A stretch of DNA of 7,840 nucleotides from Thiotrichaceae bacterium. GTDB lineage: Bacteria; Pseudomonadota; Gammaproteobacteria; Thiotrichales; Thiotrichaceae. The position numbers and the translations under genes are program-made. This document shows positions 7,581 through 7,840 of the stretch, one piece after another. Where the stretch lies: contig WGBH01000377.1 in NCBI GenBank assembly GCA_015494435.1, positions 1-7,840 of the forward strand. Reading direction: 5' to 3'. Position 1 is the stretch's first letter. Each line of letters opens with the position of its first letter. Under the pieces are notes generated by a model. The model was not told the DNA's origin and ran no database searches. It saw nothing but the letters and a program-made list of their open reading frames with translations.

Positions 7581-7615
7581 AAAACTCTCTATTTTTATTA
7601 CAAAAAGAGAGTTTT
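7581..7615. terminator. Strong AT-rich hairpin, possible bidirectional terminator
   Basis: AAAACTCTCT (7581-7590) and AGAGAGTTTT (7606-7615) form a perfect 10-bp stem, and further A-T pairs are possible inside around a one-base bulge. Each strand ends the stem in TTTT. It lies 25 bp before the insertion sequence terminus and could have ended a rightward gene now missing, or could block transcription entering from the right. No gene in the window uses it obviously. Confidence 0.45.
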
Positions 7616-7665
7616 AAAATTCAATTAGATGTTTATAGACGGAGGTGTAAGCTTTTTTGTGTAAA

Positions 7666-7748
7666 CGAAAAAGCGCCGTTTGGTTCTGCAAGAACTAAAC
7701 GGGTAAAAGGGGCCGTAGGGGCGCCCGTACGGCCCGGCGCGATTTTCG
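7666..7748 (+). promoter_or_regulatory. Fold-back structure in the insertion sequence leader region
   Basis: Two hairpins sit inside an outer stem. The first pairs CGTTTGGTTCT (7677-7687) with AGAACTAAACG (7691-7701) across a GCA loop, with a G-T wobble. The second is a 26-bp near-palindrome at 7710-7735 (GGGCCGTA...TACGGCCC) with one mismatched pair. The outer stem pairs 7666-7678 (CGAAAA, GCGCCG) with 7735-7748 (CGGCGC, TTTTCG). It can extend to AAGCTTTTTTG (7649-7659) against CAAAAGAGCTT (7749-7759). The same fold exists in the left copy (about 30-140). Confidence 0.6.
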
Positions 7749-7758
7749 CAAAAGAGCT

Positions 7759-7787
7759 TTGATAGTTTTGTGTAATTCCTTTATACT
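7759..7787 (+). promoter_or_regulatory. Predicted sigma-70 type promoter of the transposase gene
   Basis: TTGATA (7759-7764) and TATACT (7782-7787) are separated by exactly 17 bp, each one base from consensus. The predicted start of transcription falls about 15 bases before the ATG at 7809, leaving a very short leader. The spacer contains TTTTGTGTAA (7766-7775), a copy of the terminal-repeat core at 7655-7664. Confidence 0.7.
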
Positions 7788-7808
7788 TTTTTAACGAAAG
7801 GAGTTACC

Positions 7809-7840
7809 ATGAATTTTGATCCTAAACTTATAGACCAACT
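7809..7840 (+). CDS. Transposase, IS256 (Mutator) family, N-terminal fragment cut by the window edge
   Basis: Only ten complete codons are visible, reading MNFDPKLIDQ. IS256-family transposases commonly begin with a short segment of this form (a D-P-x-L-I-D core) before the conserved part, so the match is suggestive though short. The start is well supported: AAAGGAG at 7797-7803, five bases before the ATG, and a near-consensus promoter just upstream. In this family the protein is a DDE-type enzyme that cuts at the element's terminal repeats and joins them to a target; none of its catalytic residues lie in the window. The product runs out of the right edge because the window ends, not because of a mutation. 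The mirrored left copy presumably encodes the same protein. Confidence 0.65.
   Translation, partial: MNFDPKLIDQ

Larger units (their letters stand above)
7199..7640. other. AT-rich gene-free region upstream of the four-helix protein gene
   Basis: This 442-bp stretch separates the first gene of the leftward run from the right insertion sequence. It holds the ribosome binding site at 7204-7211, a possible -10 box at 7240-7245, a strong hairpin at 7581-7615, and an 8-bp inverted repeat (AAAAATCG 7527-7534, CGATTTTT 7563-7570). I see no RNA gene and no credible coding frame. A 28-codon plus-strand frame from 7364 has no ribosome binding site and is not supported. The insertion sequence may have separated this region from its original upstream neighbour. 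Confidence 0.6.
7641..7840 (+). mobile_element. 5' end of an IS256-like insertion sequence, right copy, running out of the window
   Basis: The terminus is set at 7641, where identity with the left copy begins. The terminal sequence GGAGGTGTAAGCTTTTTT runs into TGTGTAAACG, the kind of end seen in IS256-family (Mutator) elements. Behind it lie two palindromes, a sigma-70 type promoter, a ribosome binding site and the transposase start, so the upstream non-coding part is about 168 bp. The 3' end is outside the window. The interior flank available for a target-duplication test is TTTATAGAC (7632-7640). Together with the left copy this element brackets the five envelope genes, with both transposases pointing outward. 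Confidence 0.75.

Noticed and set aside
1..7788. Phase-variable invertible segment with promoters in the inverted repeats
   Set aside because: The promoter in each repeat points outward. Inverting the interior by recombination between the repeats would leave both promoters pointing outward, so the five genes would not be switched. The insertion sequence explanation fits better.
7641..7788. Small non-autonomous element (MITE) or dispersed structured RNA
   Set aside because: The repeat leads directly through a promoter and ribosome site into a transposase-like start, so it is more simply the end of a full insertion sequence. It remains possible if no transposase follows.

Overview
This window carries five genes, all read on the minus strand, between two inverted copies of what looks like the same insertion sequence end. 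The organism is probably a bacterium of the FCB superphylum (Ignavibacteriota, Calditrichota, Marinimicrobia, KSB1 and relatives). The main reason is a large exported protein that ends in a type IX secretion (Por) sorting domain containing NYPNPFNPST. Two lipoproteins with LVGC and ILSC lipoboxes fit a Gram-negative envelope. Coding sequence is moderately AT-rich and intergenic DNA is very AT-rich.

Layout from left to right. Positions 1-148 are the 5' end of an insertion sequence facing left, out of the window. Positions 149-266 are a gene-free gap. Then come, all on the minus strand: a small lipoprotein (267-629), a 413-residue protein with two membrane segments (662-1903), a 1305-residue multidomain secreted lipase or esterase (1944-5861), a 274-residue lipoprotein (5930-6754) and a 116-residue four-helix membrane protein (6848-7198). 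Positions 7199-7640 hold no gene but contain a likely promoter region and hairpins. Positions 7641-7840 are the second insertion sequence end, facing right, with promoter, ribosome binding site and the first ten codons of its transposase.

Transcription runs right to left. The genes at 7198 and 6754 form one candidate unit, closed by a hairpin terminator at 5877-5916. The lipase and the two genes after it are 40 and 32 bp apart and form a second candidate unit. All five products are exported or membrane-bound, so the set looks like a cell-envelope and secretion module. Only the lipase has a function that can be read from sequence.

The most notable structure is the pair of 148-bp inverted repeats at the window edges, identical at 147 of 148 positions. 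Their terminal motif (TTTTGTGTAA), the promoter and ribosome binding site, and the start MNFDPKLIDQ point to an IS256-family (Mutator-type) element. The 7.5-kb envelope gene set may therefore be the cargo of a composite transposon. The other notable feature is a 456-bp-period repeat inside the lipase gene, in which two copies encode 97 identical residues and differ only by six silent changes.
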